DNA of 41,361 nucleotides from Cytobacillus praedii (GCF_001439605.1 NZ_LMBX01000002.1:326180-367540); one strand, 5' to 3'. Counted from the stretch's first letter, positions 32,558-41,254 are shown. A program made the numbers and translations. The notes: a model not told the origin generated them from the sequence alone.

Positions 32558-32970
32558 ATGTTCACCCGATCTACTTTTTTATCGATAAAGTCTCCCTACA
32601 TCTTATCAATAAAAACCATAAGAGTAAAAACCTCTGAAAAAGGAAGCTTTTTAAATAAAGGATTAATTTCATAACTAATCCCTCTCACATAATTATATAA
32701 AAATAATAATATTAGCTTCAGAATAGAAAAGTAATTTATGTTACTTTCATGAAACCTTGGTGATTAATAACATATGATTATGTATAATAAAACAATTATT
32801 CGATTAAAAAGATCAAGTGAAATCAACAAATCAAGATCATATTCGAAAAAAATATGTATTTTTTATTAACTTTTACCATCGCGTTTTTCGACAATGGATG
32901 TTAGAATATTTATAGTTTTAATTCTATTCTAGTTATAATTTATTCTTTTAGTCCAAAGGGGGAAATGCAA
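32558..32970. other. Intergenic region upstream of putP
   Basis: About 410 AT-rich bases between divergent genes with no supported gene. TCGACA-N17-TATAGT (near 32888-32916) is a reasonable sigma-A type promoter for putP. A TATAAT-like TATAATAAAA near 32784 could be another. I see no terminator or riboswitch. The length suggests several regulatory sites, as putP genes often answer to proline or to osmotic stress. Confidence 0.4.
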
Positions 32971-34452
32971 ATGACAGATTCAGGTCTTCAATTAATCTCT
33001 ATCGGTATTTATATGGTAGCTATGTTAATAATCGGCTGGTATGCATACCGAAAAACAAGCAATTTAACCGATTATATGCTCGGCGGACGTTCACTAGGAC
33101 CTGCAGTAACTGCATTAAGTGCTGGGGCAGCAGATATGAGTGGATGGCTATTAATGGGGTTACCCGGCGGAATTTATGTTAGCGGTTTAGCTGATGCTTG
33201 GATTGCCATCGGACTAACACTTGGTGCTTATGCGAACTGGTTTTTTGTTGCTCCACGCCTGCGAAGCTATACGCAAGTTGCAAACGATTCCATTACGATT
33301 CCAGGGTATTTAGAAAACCGTTTTAAAGATTCAACAAAATTATTAAGAATAGTTTCCGGCATTGTTATCCTTGTTTTCTTTACTTTCTATGTTTCATCAG
33401 GGATGGTATCTGGGGCAGTATTCTTCGAAAGCTCATTTAATGTGAATTATCATCTTGGACTGCTGATCGTTTCAGGTGTTGTTGTAGCCTATACATTGTT
33501 TGGCGGTTTCCTAGCAGTTAGCTATACCGATTTCATTCAAGGTTTGATGATGTTACTTGCTTTAATTCTAGTACCAGCATTAGCACTTTCACATACTGGT
33601 GGATTCAGTGGCACTTTCGAATCGATTCGAGCTATTGATCCTACACTGCTTGATTTCTTTAAAGGAACGACAACATTGGGGATTATTTCAGCAATGGCAT
33701 GGGGTCTTGGCTACTTTGGCCAGCCGCATATTATCGTTCGCTTTATGGCGATTTCATCCGTTAGAGAAACAAAGAGCGCTCGCCGCATTGGGATGGGCTG
33801 GATGATTTTCTCATTATTAGGTGCAGTATTTATGGCTTTAATCGGAATTGCCTTTTTCCACCAGAATACTCAGTATACATTGGATAATCCAGAGGCAGTC
33901 TTCCTAGTATTAGGCCAAATTGTATTCCATCCATTATTTGCCGGATTCTTATTAGCTGCAGTACTCGCTGCCATTATGAGCACTGTATCTTCACAATTAA
34001 TTGTTACTTCAAGCGCATTAACAGAAGATTTATACAAAACGTTATTTAAGAAAAATGCATCGGATAAAGAGCTTGTATTCTTTGGCCGAATGGCTGTTTT
34101 AGTAGTTGCAATCGTTGCAGCACTACTAGCATTAGAGCAAGATAATACGATTTTAAGTCTTGTTGCTTACGCTTGGGCAGGATTTGGAGCTTCATTTGGC
34201 CCAGTTATTCTTCTAAGCTTATTCTGGAAGAGGATGACCAATTGGGGTGCACTTGTAGGAATGATTGCGGGGGCAATTACTGTTATCATTTGGAAGCAGC
34301 TTGGCCTTGGCGACACACTATATGAAATCGTGCCTGGCTTTGCGATCAACTTAATTCTCTCTGTCATTGTCAGCTTAATCACTTATCGTCACAATCCAAC
34401 TATTGAGAAGGAATTTGATGAAAGTGTGCGATTGCTAAAGAGTGAATCATAA
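32971..34452 (+). CDS. putP: Na+/proline symporter, SSS family
   Basis: 493 residues, thirteen membrane segments. The family hallmarks are there: DYMLGGRSLGPAVTALSAGAADMSGW near residues 30-55, and GYFGQPHIIVRFMA near 250. It could equally be OpuE, the osmotically induced proline importer of B. subtilis; sequence alone does not separate the two, and no put catabolic genes lie next to it. Start: the second of two nearby ATGs (32971), because AAAGGGGG ends 8 bp before it; the one at 32965 is too close. Followed by a strong terminator. Confidence 0.92.
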   Translation: MTDSGLQLISIGIYMVAMLIIGWYAYRKTSNLTDYMLGGRSLGPAVTALSAGAADMSGWLLMGLPGGIYVSGLADAWIAIGLTLGAYANWFFVAPRLRSYTQVANDSITIPGYLENRFKDSTKLLRIVSGIVILVFFTFYVSSGMVSGAVFFESSFNVNYHLGLLIVSGVVVAYTLFGGFLAVSYTDFIQGLMMLLALILVPALALSHTGGFSGTFESIRAIDPTLLDFFKGTTTLGIISAMAWGLGYFGQPHIIVRFMAISSVRETKSARRIGMGWMIFSLLGAVFMALIGIAFFHQNTQYTLDNPEAVFLVLGQIVFHPLFAGFLLAAVLAAIMSTVSSQLIVTSSALTEDLYKTLFKKNASDKELVFFGRMAVLVVAIVAALLALEQDNTILSLVAYAWAGFGASFGPVILLSLFWKRMTNWGALVGMIAGAITVIIWKQLGLGDTLYEIVPGFAINLILSVIVSLITYRHNPTIEKEFDESVRLLKSES

Positions 34453-34461
34453 TGAATTTAG

Positions 34462-34498
34462 AAAGAGCATGGGGAAAATGATTCTCCATGCTCTTTTT
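34462..34498. terminator. Terminator between putP and the PrsA-like gene
   Basis: 11-bp stem AAAGAGCATGG / CCATGCTCTTT followed by TTTATT; convergent genes on both sides. Confidence 0.87.
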
Positions 34499-34512
34499 TA
34501 TTGATCGAGTCC

Positions 34513-35380
34513 TTAGACATCTAAATAATTTTCAATCTTATACTCTTTAAACTTCTCATCCAGCCAGGTTGTATATTCCGTTTCCATCTTTGTATCGAAC
34601 AACGCTGTTTTTATTTCGTCTTTTACATCATCAAACACAGCTTCTTTCGCTTTCTTTTTATCGGTGACCTTTATGATGTGATATCCATGTTCTGTTTTGA
34701 CTGGATTACTGATTTTCCCTGTCTCTAGAGCGAAGGCCGCATCTTCAAACTCTGAAACCATTTCTCCGCGTGCGAAATAACCTAGATCTCCTCCCGAATT
34801 ACTATTTGATGAATCCGTTGAATATTCAGCAGCTAATTCTGCGAAATCCTTCCCCTCATCAAGTTTTTTGCGAACTTCCTTTGCGGTAGCTTCGTCTTCC
34901 ACGAGAATATGACTTGCTTGAACCTGTTCAGCTTGGGCGTAACTGTCTTTATTTTCTTCAAAATACTCTTTCATTTCCTCATCAGTAATTTTAATTCTTG
35001 GTTCAAGAAGTTTCTTCGTTACCAAGTAATTCTCAATATTTTTTTTCAATAGTGGATCGTTCGACTCCATTATTTGCAAGGATTTCTTCGAATGCGTCTT
35101 TTCCGCCATAGGATTCCATATACGCTGTCATTTCGGCATCAAGTTCCTCTTTGCTTACCTTGATCTTTTCCTTTTTCTTTTCTTGGCTAATAACTTTCTC
35201 TGTTATTAATGAATCTAATGCTTCTGTTCCATACTGAGCAACGAGCAGCTCATTCAGCTCTTTTTCACTAATTTTTTCTCCATTCACACTAGCTACATTC
35301 TTTTCCGACATTGAAAAAATGGTAACTAAAAGAGCAATGGCTAAAATTGCAGATCCTGATATCCATATTGTTTTCTTCAT
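34513..35380 (-). pseudogene. PrsA-like peptidyl-prolyl isomerase, frameshifted at an A8 tract
   Basis: Two overlapping frames make one PrsA/SurA-like foldase. The first (35380 to 35033) has an N-terminal anchor (IWISGSAILAIALLVTIF) and a SurA-type domain ending ...[13 protein letters not shown]. The second continues [23 protein letters not shown], then a full parvulin domain ([10 protein letters not shown] ... [13 protein letters not shown] ... EHGYHIIKV). The break is at T8 on the plus strand (35039-35046). With seven A on the coding strand the reading becomes ...[10 protein letters not shown] and the product is 288 residues, the normal PrsA length. No lipobox cysteine follows the anchor, so it would be membrane-anchored and not a lipoprotein, like YacD. 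It could be a true pseudogene, a sequencing error in a homopolymer, or a gene read by slippage. It is in an operon with the htrA-like gene, 21 bp downstream of it. Confidence 0.8.
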
Positions 35381-35401
35381 TCTTTTCTCCTTTTACATTG
35401 A

Positions 35402-36616
35402 TTAATTCGAAGACTGGTTGCCTGTTAATGTAACTTCAACGGTCTTCAGCTTTCCTTGACGGTAAAATTCAATTTTCACCTTGTCACCAATGGAATACTT
35501 GGTATATAAATATTTCCGTAATTCATTTGCATTAGCAATTTCATTCCCTCCTATTGAAACAAGAATATCCTCTGTTTGAAGTCCTGCTTTTCCTGCAGCT
35601 GAATTCGGATCAATTGTTGTTACAATAACTCCCTGTTTGACACCACTAGGAATGTTTTGCAAATAGAATTGTGGAATTTCTTCAAAGTTAGCTAACCCAA
35701 CTCCCAAGTATGGGCGAATTACTTGCCCGTTTTCAATCAGTTCATTAATAATTGTTTGCACTTCCTTGCTCGGAATCGCGAACCCTAGCCCTTCGACCCC
35801 ACTCTCAGAAATCTTTAAACTATTAATTCCCACTAATTCACCTGATGCATTTATAAGTGCTCCACCACTGTTCCCGGGATTGATGGCTGCATCCGTTTGA
35901 ATGACCTCTAATTCCCATTCCCCTGCTGATGTTGAAACAGCAATGGTTCGATCAACCGCACTAACTATTCCTTGTGTGACTGTTCTTGATAAATCAAGTC
36001 CGAGCGGATTTCCAATTGCTAGCACTTGATCCCCCGCCCGCAGCTTGGAGGAATCGCCAAATGCTAATGTATCTACTTTTACATCACCAGCAATCTTCAA
36101 GACAGCAATATCTGTCAATGGATCTGTCCCTATTAATTCAGCCTTAACCTTTTTCCCATCATGGAGAGATACTTCAATTTCATTGGCATTCTCAATCACA
36201 TGATTATTTGTGACAATATATGCGGCATCACTTGTCTTCTTAAAAATCACTCCAGAACCAGTACCTCTATTCACAGCCTCACTCGTCTGATTAAAACGGT
36301 TGGTTTGCTGCTGCATATTCTCAATGCCTACAATTGCCTTCGATGCCTGCTCAACCATATCTGCGATGGAATTAGCAGATACTTGCTGTACATTCAATTT
36401 ACCGCTTGTTTGCGTGTCGGTATGCTCCTCTGAAACGATTGCTTTTGGCGTCTCCTCGCTCGTATTTGAATTCGGTAAGTACGGCAGTGCTGTCAGTGTT
36501 AGAGCAGACCCAATCACTCCAGCTAAAACAGTTGATACAACACCCTTTAATTTGGACCCCTTCACCTGTTTCACTTCTGTACGGCTTCCTTCATTAAATT
36601 GGTCTTGCTCATTCAT
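35402..36616 (-). CDS. HtrA/DegP-like membrane-anchored serine protease
   Basis: 404 residues. A short cytoplasmic N-terminus and one membrane span (VVSTVLAGVIGSALTLTALPYL, about 26-47) put the trypsin-like domain (S1C) outside. The triad is His139 (TNNHVIEN), Asp169 (PLTDIAVL) and Ser250 (NPGNSGGAL). One PDZ domain fills about 290-395 (GVGLANFEEIP ... GLQTEDILVSIGG). It degrades or refolds misfolded secreted proteins, like B. subtilis HtrA and HtrB. Several Met codons precede; ATG 36616 has the best spacing (6 bp) from GAAGGG. The promoter carries a direct repeat also present before the nearby two-component genes. A PrsA-like foldase gene follows in the operon. Confidence 0.93.
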   Translation of the reverse strand: MNEQDQFNEGSRTEVKQVKGSKLKGVVSTVLAGVIGSALTLTALPYLPNSNTSEETPKAIVSEEHTDTQTSGKLNVQQVSANSIADMVEQASKAIVGIENMQQQTNRFNQTSEAVNRGTGSGVIFKKTSDAAYIVTNNHVIENANEIEVSLHDGKKVKAELIGTDPLTDIAVLKIAGDVKVDTLAFGDSSKLRAGDQVLAIGNPLGLDLSRTVTQGIVSAVDRTIAVSTSAGEWELEVIQTDAAINPGNSGGALINASGELVGINSLKISESGVEGLGFAIPSKEVQTIINELIENGQVIRPYLGVGLANFEEIPQFYLQNIPSGVKQGVIVTTIDPNSAAGKAGLQTEDILVSIGGNEIANANELRKYLYTKYSIGDKVKIEFYRQGKLKTVEVTLTGNQSSN

Positions 36617-36693
36617 CATGAACCCTTCTTTCATTTGTATTTAATCAAGTTTTTCAACTTTCGAGAATATGTTTTATTTGCCTTACAAGACAT

Positions 36694-36730
36694 ACTTTAA
36701 AGGGGCAATGTGTCAGGAAGATGTCAGGAA
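36694..36730 (-). promoter_or_regulatory. htrA-like promoter with CTGACA direct repeat
   Basis: On the minus strand TTCCTGACA occurs twice (36722-36730 and 36711-36719), 11 bp apart, one helical turn, as OmpR-family regulators prefer. Eleven bases downstream lies TAAAGT (36694-36699) as -10. The identical geometry is found at 40038-40071. Confidence 0.65.
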
Positions 36731-36741
36731 CTTTTTCGAAA

Positions 36742-36780
36742 CAAAAAAAAACGACCGGATATTTCTATCCAATCGTTTTA
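36742..36780 (-). terminator. Terminator of the Mta-like gene
   Basis: Minus-strand stem AACGATTGGATA / TATCCGGTCGTT (two G-U pairs), 4-nt loop, followed by T7. Confidence 0.85.
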
Positions 36781-36788
36781 ATGTGCAT

Positions 36789-37553
36789 CTATTTTTTCAT
36801 GCCAGTGTATATATGAATAGCATCTCTCAAAAATTCCGCAGTCCCTGGCTGTTCCTTATCATAATAGGCAGTAAATCTTTCATCATCCACATACATTTGT
36901 GCAAGACCTGCATGTGCATCTTTGCTGTATTCTTTCCAATAGAAGCATAGCCACTGCTTATGCAGCTCTGCCGCCTTTTGGGCAATGTCACTTGCAGGAT
37001 CACCTAAAGCAAATGCTTGAGATAAAGTTTCTTTCACTTGCATCTCAAGACTTGTAACTTTTTCATAATCCTCCTGTGACATGTTCATCACTTTGGCATT
37101 TGATTTTTCTACTGTATCCTCCCCATACTTTTCACGAATTTCTTTCCCATATTTCTCTTCATTTTCATCGATCATTTTCCTCTTGAATCCTTCAAACTTT
37201 TCTTTATCAGACATTTTCATTCTCCCTTCTGTTAAAGCAATTGTCTTATCTACATTCGCAATTAATCTGTCCAATTGTTTCTTTTTTTCAAGGAGTTTTT
37301 CGCGATGCTCCCTAAGCGCCTTAGCCCCATCAAAAGAAGGTGCAGTTACGATGTTTTTGATGCTGTCTAGACCAACACCTAACTCCCTGTAAAATAAGAT
37401 TTGCTGCAATCGGTCGACTTCTGCTTGGCCATATATCCGGTATCCTGATGAATTAATTCTTGCCGGCTTGAGAATATCTATTTCATCATAATACCTAAGG
37501 GTTCTCGCACTTACTCCTGCTAATTGAGCTAATTTCTGCACGGTATATTCCAT
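36789..37553 (-). CDS. MerR-family multidrug regulator with TipAS domain (Mta-like)
   Basis: 254 residues, against 257 for B. subtilis Mta. Residues 1-70 are a MerR winged helix (YTVQKLAQLAGVSARTLRYYDEI, SSGYRIYGQAEVDRLQQI). Residues 75-110 are a dimerising coiled coil. Residues about 120-254 are a TipAS ligand domain, which binds cyclic thiopeptides in TipA and opens multidrug genes in Mta; AGLAQMYVDDERFTAYYD is its conserved end. It probably senses an antibiotic-like compound and activates its own gene; other targets are not in view. Its promoter has the MerR-type 19-bp spacer. It separates the htrA-like operon from the two-component genes, all on the minus strand. Confidence 0.92.
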   Translation of the reverse strand: MEYTVQKLAQLAGVSARTLRYYDEIDILKPARINSSGYRIYGQAEVDRLQQILFYRELGVGLDSIKNIVTAPSFDGAKALREHREKLLEKKKQLDRLIANVDKTIALTEGRMKMSDKEKFEGFKRKMIDENEEKYGKEIREKYGEDTVEKSNAKVMNMSQEDYEKVTSLEMQVKETLSQAFALGDPASDIAQKAAELHKQWLCFYWKEYSKDAHAGLAQMYVDDERFTAYYDKEQPGTAEFLRDAIHIYTGMKK

Positions 37554-37573
37554 TCGCTCACCTCCTTAAGTTA

Positions 37574-37604
37574 ACCTTACACCTTTACGCAACGTGAAGG
37601 TCAA
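37574..37604 (-). promoter_or_regulatory. MerR-type promoter with 19-bp spacer and operator
   Basis: Minus strand TTGACC (37599-37604), 19 bp, TAAGGT (37574-37579). The spacer holds the dyad CCTTCACG-TTG-CGTAAAGG. The over-long spacer with a central dyad is the hallmark of promoters twisted open by MerR-family activators, so autoregulation is expected. Confidence 0.8.
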
Positions 37605-37650
37605 TTGTTTTTTTTACTAATTTTTGAGTAATTGGAGGAAAATATGATCA

Positions 37651-37686
37651 AAAATAAGATGCCCGCTCATATAGAGCACAGGCATC
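37651..37686 (-). terminator. Terminator of the two-component operon
   Basis: Minus-strand stem GATGCC / GGCATC with inner pairs GCTC / GAGC, followed by TTATTTTT. It lies about 170 bp beyond the kinase stop, after the repeat element, so that element is transcribed. Confidence 0.75.
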
Positions 37687-37704
37687 CAATTGTGCATTAT
37701 TTAA

Positions 37705-37856
37705 TTATCGCAGATTAACGCTCTGTAAGACCCCTGCTTCAAGAAGTTGAGGGAATCAAAAATTCAAGCGGGAGATCAATAGCCAGTACATGCTCGAATA
37801 GTGCAACTATCAATCAGCAGGGAATTAAGCCCCCGCTGATTGAAATTCCACTTTAT
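37705..37856 (-). repeat. Structured 3'-UTR repeat element, copy 2
   Basis: It begins on the minus strand right after the kinase stop codon with AAAGTGGAATTTCAATCAG (copy 1: AAAGTGAAACTTCCATCAG). Hairpin 1: TCAATCAGC / GCTGATTGA with GGGGG opposite CCCT. Hairpin 2 pairs sequences around GATCTCCCGCTTGAA and TTCTTGAAGCAGGGGTCTTAC. The tail TTAATCTGCGATAA is identical to copy 1. It lacks the GC-rich module found in the hairpin 1 loop of copy 1. It ends before the terminator. Confidence 0.75.
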
Positions 37857-39278
37857 CTAACTCATCATTGGCAAGGTAATGCGAAATGTCGTACCAGAAG
37901 AAGAACTATCTATGAGCACTAGATCCCCTCCTAGTGATTGTGCGATCATCTTGCTGAATGGCAATCCAAGGCCAAGTCCTCTAATCTTATATTTTTTCCC
38001 TTCCCCTCTAAAAAATCGTTCGAAGATTAGGTCTTGTTCATCAGGAGGAATTCCACTGCCTGAATCCTTGATATCAATTGTAAGCTCATTGTTTACTTCA
38101 GCAAGAGTTACATCTATCCTTCCCTTTCCTTCAATCGCATGTCTTGCATTATTAAGCAGGTTCGTAATAATCTGCTGGAGTCGAATAGGATCGACTTGTA
38201 CCATTCTGTCCTTCTTAAGAGGAGTGAAGATTAAGTCAATCATTTCATCCTCCTGAATCACTTCCCATTGATGGATAAAATCATCCATAAACACATTGAT
38301 CGAATGATTTTCCTTATTCACTGGAATCGCATTCGCTGCAAATGAATTAAAGGCCAATAAATCCTCCACCATTTTTTTCATTTTAGTTGTCTCATTTAAA
38401 GACAAGGCTAAAAATTCCTTTGCATCCTCCCCAGAAACGACGTCATCATTAAGTGCCTGCAATAGCCCGCTAATTGAAGTAACAGGTGTTTTTAATTCAT
38501 GTGTCACACCTGCCAGCAATTCTGTACGGAGAGTTTCTAATTTTTGCAGACGGTTAGACATTTCCTTAAACGATTGAACTAGGTCATATACTTCCTGCTC
38601 CTTCATATCTTCTGGAAGATGGATATTATAATCGCCTGCTTGAACTTGTTTGGCGGCTCTTGCCACATCTTTAATCGGATTTGCTAGCCTGCGCGAGAGG
38701 AAATAAATGGCTGCCCAGCCTAACAGGGCAAGGCTAATAATCATGATCGCCAACTGGCGGTATTCCTGATTTACACGTGTTAAGTTATCCTCTAATTCAA
38801 TAATGACAACCCATCCAAAGGAATAATTCTGTGTGACAATCGGTGCCTTGACTACATAAAAATCTCGTCCACTTTCCTCTAATCTTAACTTTTGAACATT
38901 CTCTTCATTTTGTAATATGACACGGGGAAACTGCTGAAATACTTGCTTAGACGATCGATTACTTGAAAGTATGGTACCACCCATATCAACGATATAAATA
39001 GAAGGATCACTTTCAATATTCATAAATCTTCCTCGATCGGTAAGGGATCCAGGCACATCTCCTTTAGAAATCGGACGGCCCTCACTTATATCAACAAACC
39101 GATCGGCAATTTCCTCTGCCATCAGCTTAGTCATATCTAATCGGTTCTCAAGCGTTGTATGCCGAATCCATAGAGCTGAAATAATGGCAATAACAACTAA
39201 ACCAATACAAAGTGTGATTAAGTAACGGCTCGTCCAATATCGCAGCAATGAGATTCGCTTATTGTTTTTTATTAACAC
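37857..39278 (-). CDS. Sensor histidine kinase
   Basis: 473 residues from the GTG at 39278. Order: membrane helix 1 (about 19-38), an extracytoplasmic sensor of about 135 residues, helix 2 (about 175-194), HAMP, HisKA with the phospho-accepting His260 in AGVTHELKTPVTS, and HATPase_c (N box NLLNNARHAIEG; G boxes DSGSGIPP and GLGLGLPFSKM). It detects an envelope signal and phosphorylates the regulator encoded upstream. GTG 39278 overlaps the regulator gene by 20 bp; an in-frame ATG at 39320 would give a 62-bp overlap and lacks a better ribosome binding site, so the start is not certain. It does not look like CssS by eye, although the suggested target genes are of the CssRS kind. Confidence 0.92.
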   Translation of the reverse strand: MLIKNNKRISLLRYWTSRYLITLCIGLVVIAIISALWIRHTTLENRLDMTKLMAEEIADRFVDISEGRPISKGDVPGSLTDRGRFMNIESDPSIYIVDMGGTILSSNRSSKQVFQQFPRVILQNEENVQKLRLEESGRDFYVVKAPIVTQNYSFGWVVIIELEDNLTRVNQEYRQLAIMIISLALLGWAAIYFLSRRLANPIKDVARAAKQVQAGDYNIHLPEDMKEQEVYDLVQSFKEMSNRLQKLETLRTELLAGVTHELKTPVTSISGLLQALNDDVVSGEDAKEFLALSLNETTKMKKMVEDLLAFNSFAANAIPVNKENHSINVFMDDFIHQWEVIQEDEMIDLIFTPLKKDRMVQVDPIRLQQIITNLLNNARHAIEGKGRIDVTLAEVNNELTIDIKDSGSGIPPDEQDLIFERFFRGEGKKYKIRGLGLGLPFSKMIAQSLGGDLVLIDSSSSGTTFRITLPMMS

Positions 39279-39942
39279 AAAATTGATACCCCAATCCTCG
39301 AAGTGTTTTAATTTCGCCATCAGACACTGGCCATTTATGAAGTGATTTTCTCAATCGCTTAATTGCTAAATCAACCGCACGGTCACTGCCCTCATACTCC
39401 CAGCCCCACACATGCTCAATCAGCTGATCCCTTGTAAACGTCTGATTCGGATTTTCTGCCAAAAACAGGAGCAATGATAAATCACGCGGGGTCAATTCAA
39501 TCTCTTCTTCATTAATAGTTACCCGATGGGACTTGAGGTCTATTTGTAATTGCCCAAAGCTTTTTACAGGTCCATCATTCTTTTGTGAGCGTCTTAAAAC
39601 GGCGTTCACTCTTGCAACAACTTCCTCCGCAATAAAAGGTTTGGAAATGTAATCATCTGCTCCATCATTTAATCCAGTTAGCCGATAATTGACATCACCC
39701 AATGCTGTTAGCATAATGACAGGACAATCACTTTGCCGGCGAATTTCCTTTAATATCGCCCAGCCATCCTTTCTAGGGAGCATCACATCTAAAAGTACAA
39801 GTGCTGGTTTATTTGCAGTAAACATTTCTATCGCTTCTTCGCCGTCAAAGGCATGAACTGTATTGAAATTTGCCTTTTGTAAATATACTTTTAGCACTTG
39901 GCTAATCGGTATTTCATCTTCGACAATTAAAATTGTTTTCAC
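39259..39942 (-). CDS. OmpR/PhoB-family response regulator
   Basis: 227 residues. The receiver domain spans 1-118 with the acidic pocket Glu8-Asp9-Glu10, phospho-acceptor Asp52 (LLDVMLP), Thr79 and the KPF lysine near 101. A winged-helix DNA-binding domain follows, about 130-225 (TPRDLSLLLFLAENPNQTFTRDQL, SDRAVDLAIKRLRKSL, LRGLGYQF). It starts at GTG, with GAGGAG 8 bp upstream. It is the first gene of the two-component operon. The CTGACA direct repeats before this gene and before the htrA-like gene are its probable binding sites. Confidence 0.94.
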   Translation of the reverse strand: MKTILIVEDEIPISQVLKVYLQKANFNTVHAFDGEEAIEMFTANKPALVLLDVMLPRKDGWAILKEIRRQSDCPVIMLTALGDVNYRLTGLNDGADDYISKPFIAEEVVARVNAVLRRSQKNDGPVKSFGQLQIDLKSHRVTINEEEIELTPRDLSLLLFLAENPNQTFTRDQLIEHVWGWEYEGSDRAVDLAIKRLRKSLHKWPVSDGEIKTLRGLGYQFCVNKKQ

Positions 39943-40037
39943 AATTACAACTCCTCACATTTAGAAAGTGAAGTTTATAAATATACTATTTATGATAACT
40001 CCTGCAATTAACTATTGTCTACGAACCCTTTTCTACT

Positions 40038-40071
40038 ATCATAAAGAAAAAATAAGTCAGTAATATGTCAG
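40038..40071 (-). promoter_or_regulatory. Two-component operon promoter with CTGACA direct repeat
   Basis: Minus strand CTGACA (40066-40071), 5 bp, CTGACT (40055-40060), then 11 bases, then TATGAT (40038-40043) as -10. Repeat spacing and distance to the -10 are the same as in the htrA-like promoter. The leader to the GTG start is about 90 nt. Upstream, 40072-40256 shows nothing. Confidence 0.6.
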
Positions 40072-40256
40072 ACAACGGATGAAATCAATTAGGAACAGCA
40101 CTTAATAATCCCTTCTTCAAAGGAAATCTTTAACTCCATTTGAAAGTTCCGGACCGCTTCTTCCTAACCAGTTCGAATAGCCACTCCATATGTTATTCCT
40201 GATTAAACAAACATTTATTTTCCACTTTCTTCAACAACTGGCATTTTTATTTTTCG

Positions 40257-40548
40257 TTATAAAATTTGAACGAATTTCATTATGATGTTTCCAGCTATCT
40301 CAATTCCTGTCCCATTCAATTTACCGTCTCGCGTATAGGCATGCAAATCACCAAATGAAATTAGTCCCCACCTTTTAACAAAGGTAAATATACTCTATTA
40401 CCAGCTGGTATGTCTTTAAGCTCAAGATTACTACCATGAATATCGGGGACAGCATAATGGATCTTATCCTCCATTGGCGCAGCAATTATTACTCTGTAAA
40501 GAATAGCAGCTTTATTAATTGAAATTGTATTAGGAAGAGTTACAGTGA
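40257..40548 (-). pseudogene. Remnant of an acetamidase/formamidase family gene (C-terminal part)
   Basis: Minus-strand frames give VIIAAPMEDKIHYAVPDIHG, then SNLELKDIPAGNRVYLPLLK, a break, then GLISFGDLHAYTRDGKLNGT, then GIEIAGNIIMKFVQIL and a stop at 40257. This matches the FmdA/AmdA family pattern (GGN-DL-DLxAGxxLYLP ... FSxGDxHAxxGDGE). One base too many or too few in the GGTGGGGAC run near 40372 breaks the frame. The N-terminal two thirds and the end beyond the stop are missing. The wider stretch 40072-40690 holds no intact gene. Confidence 0.7.
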
Positions 40549-40690
40549 ATTAATTCATTCACTCTGTATCTCTGCTACAAAAGAGGAAAACACACATTCT
40601 TTATAGAATAAATTAATTAATAAAATAGAAAAGAAGGTTATCCCTATAATCCACTTATGGCAATGAAAACTAAAATAAGGAGATGATCCT

Positions 40691-41254
40691 TTGAATATTG
40701 TAGATTTAGTTAATTCACAAGTGATCGCATCAATTAAAAATGAACAAGATATCGATAAGGCAATTGCTTGTAATGCAAATATTGTCTTTCTCCTAACTGG
40801 AGATTTGCTTAATATGACTGAATATCTAGATAAACTAAAAAAAGCAAATAAGCATGTTTTTATTCATCTTGACTTTATTGAAGGACTTTCTAATACGAAA
40901 AGTGCAATTAAGTATATTGCACAAAGCTGGCAACCCACTGGTATTATTACAACAAAAGGTGCATTAATTAAATATGCTAAAGAGGAAAATTTAATGGCCA
41001 TTCAGCGTATATTTTTAATTGATAATTCAGCTGTAAAAAAAGGAATAGATATGTGTCGTACATTCAAACCTGATGCAATAGAGGTTCTGCCAGGATTAAT
41101 GCCAAGTATCATTGATCAATTAACAAAGCAAGTGGATTTGCCAATTATTGCGGGCGGATTAATTCATTCAAAAGATGACATTTTACAAGGTTTAGAGGCT
41201 GGAGCATTAGCAATCTCTTCTGGAGATTCATCTCATTGGAACTTTGATTTGTAA
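40691..41254 (+). CDS. glpP: Glycerol-3-phosphate responsive antiterminator GlpP
   Basis: 187 residues, the normal GlpP length. A TIM-barrel-like RNA-binding protein that, with glycerol 3-phosphate, prevents termination in leaders of glp genes. Recognisable segments: IASIKNEQDIDKAI, NIVFLLTGDLLNM, HLDFIEGL, GIITTKGALIKYAKE, RIFLIDNSA, DAIEVLPGLMP, PIIAGGLIHSKDDI and EAGALAISSG. It starts at TTG, 8 bp after AAGGAG. The glpFK genes that usually follow are not seen; an IS3-family end starts 35 bp after the stop, so an insertion may separate glpP from its targets. Confidence 0.93.
   Translation: MNIVDLVNSQVIASIKNEQDIDKAIACNANIVFLLTGDLLNMTEYLDKLKKANKHVFIHLDFIEGLSNTKSAIKYIAQSWQPTGIITTKGALIKYAKEENLMAIQRIFLIDNSAVKKGIDMCRTFKPDAIEVLPGLMPSIIDQLTKQVDLPIIAGGLIHSKDDILQGLEAGALAISSGDSSHWNFDL

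Noticed and set aside
37879..38256. 125-codon gene opposite the histidine kinase
   Set aside because: Shadow of the HATPase domain; no ribosome binding site.
37857..39942. Naming the two-component system CssRS
   Set aside because: The suggested target genes fit, but the kinase sequence does not resemble CssS as I recall it, so only the functional parallel is claimed.
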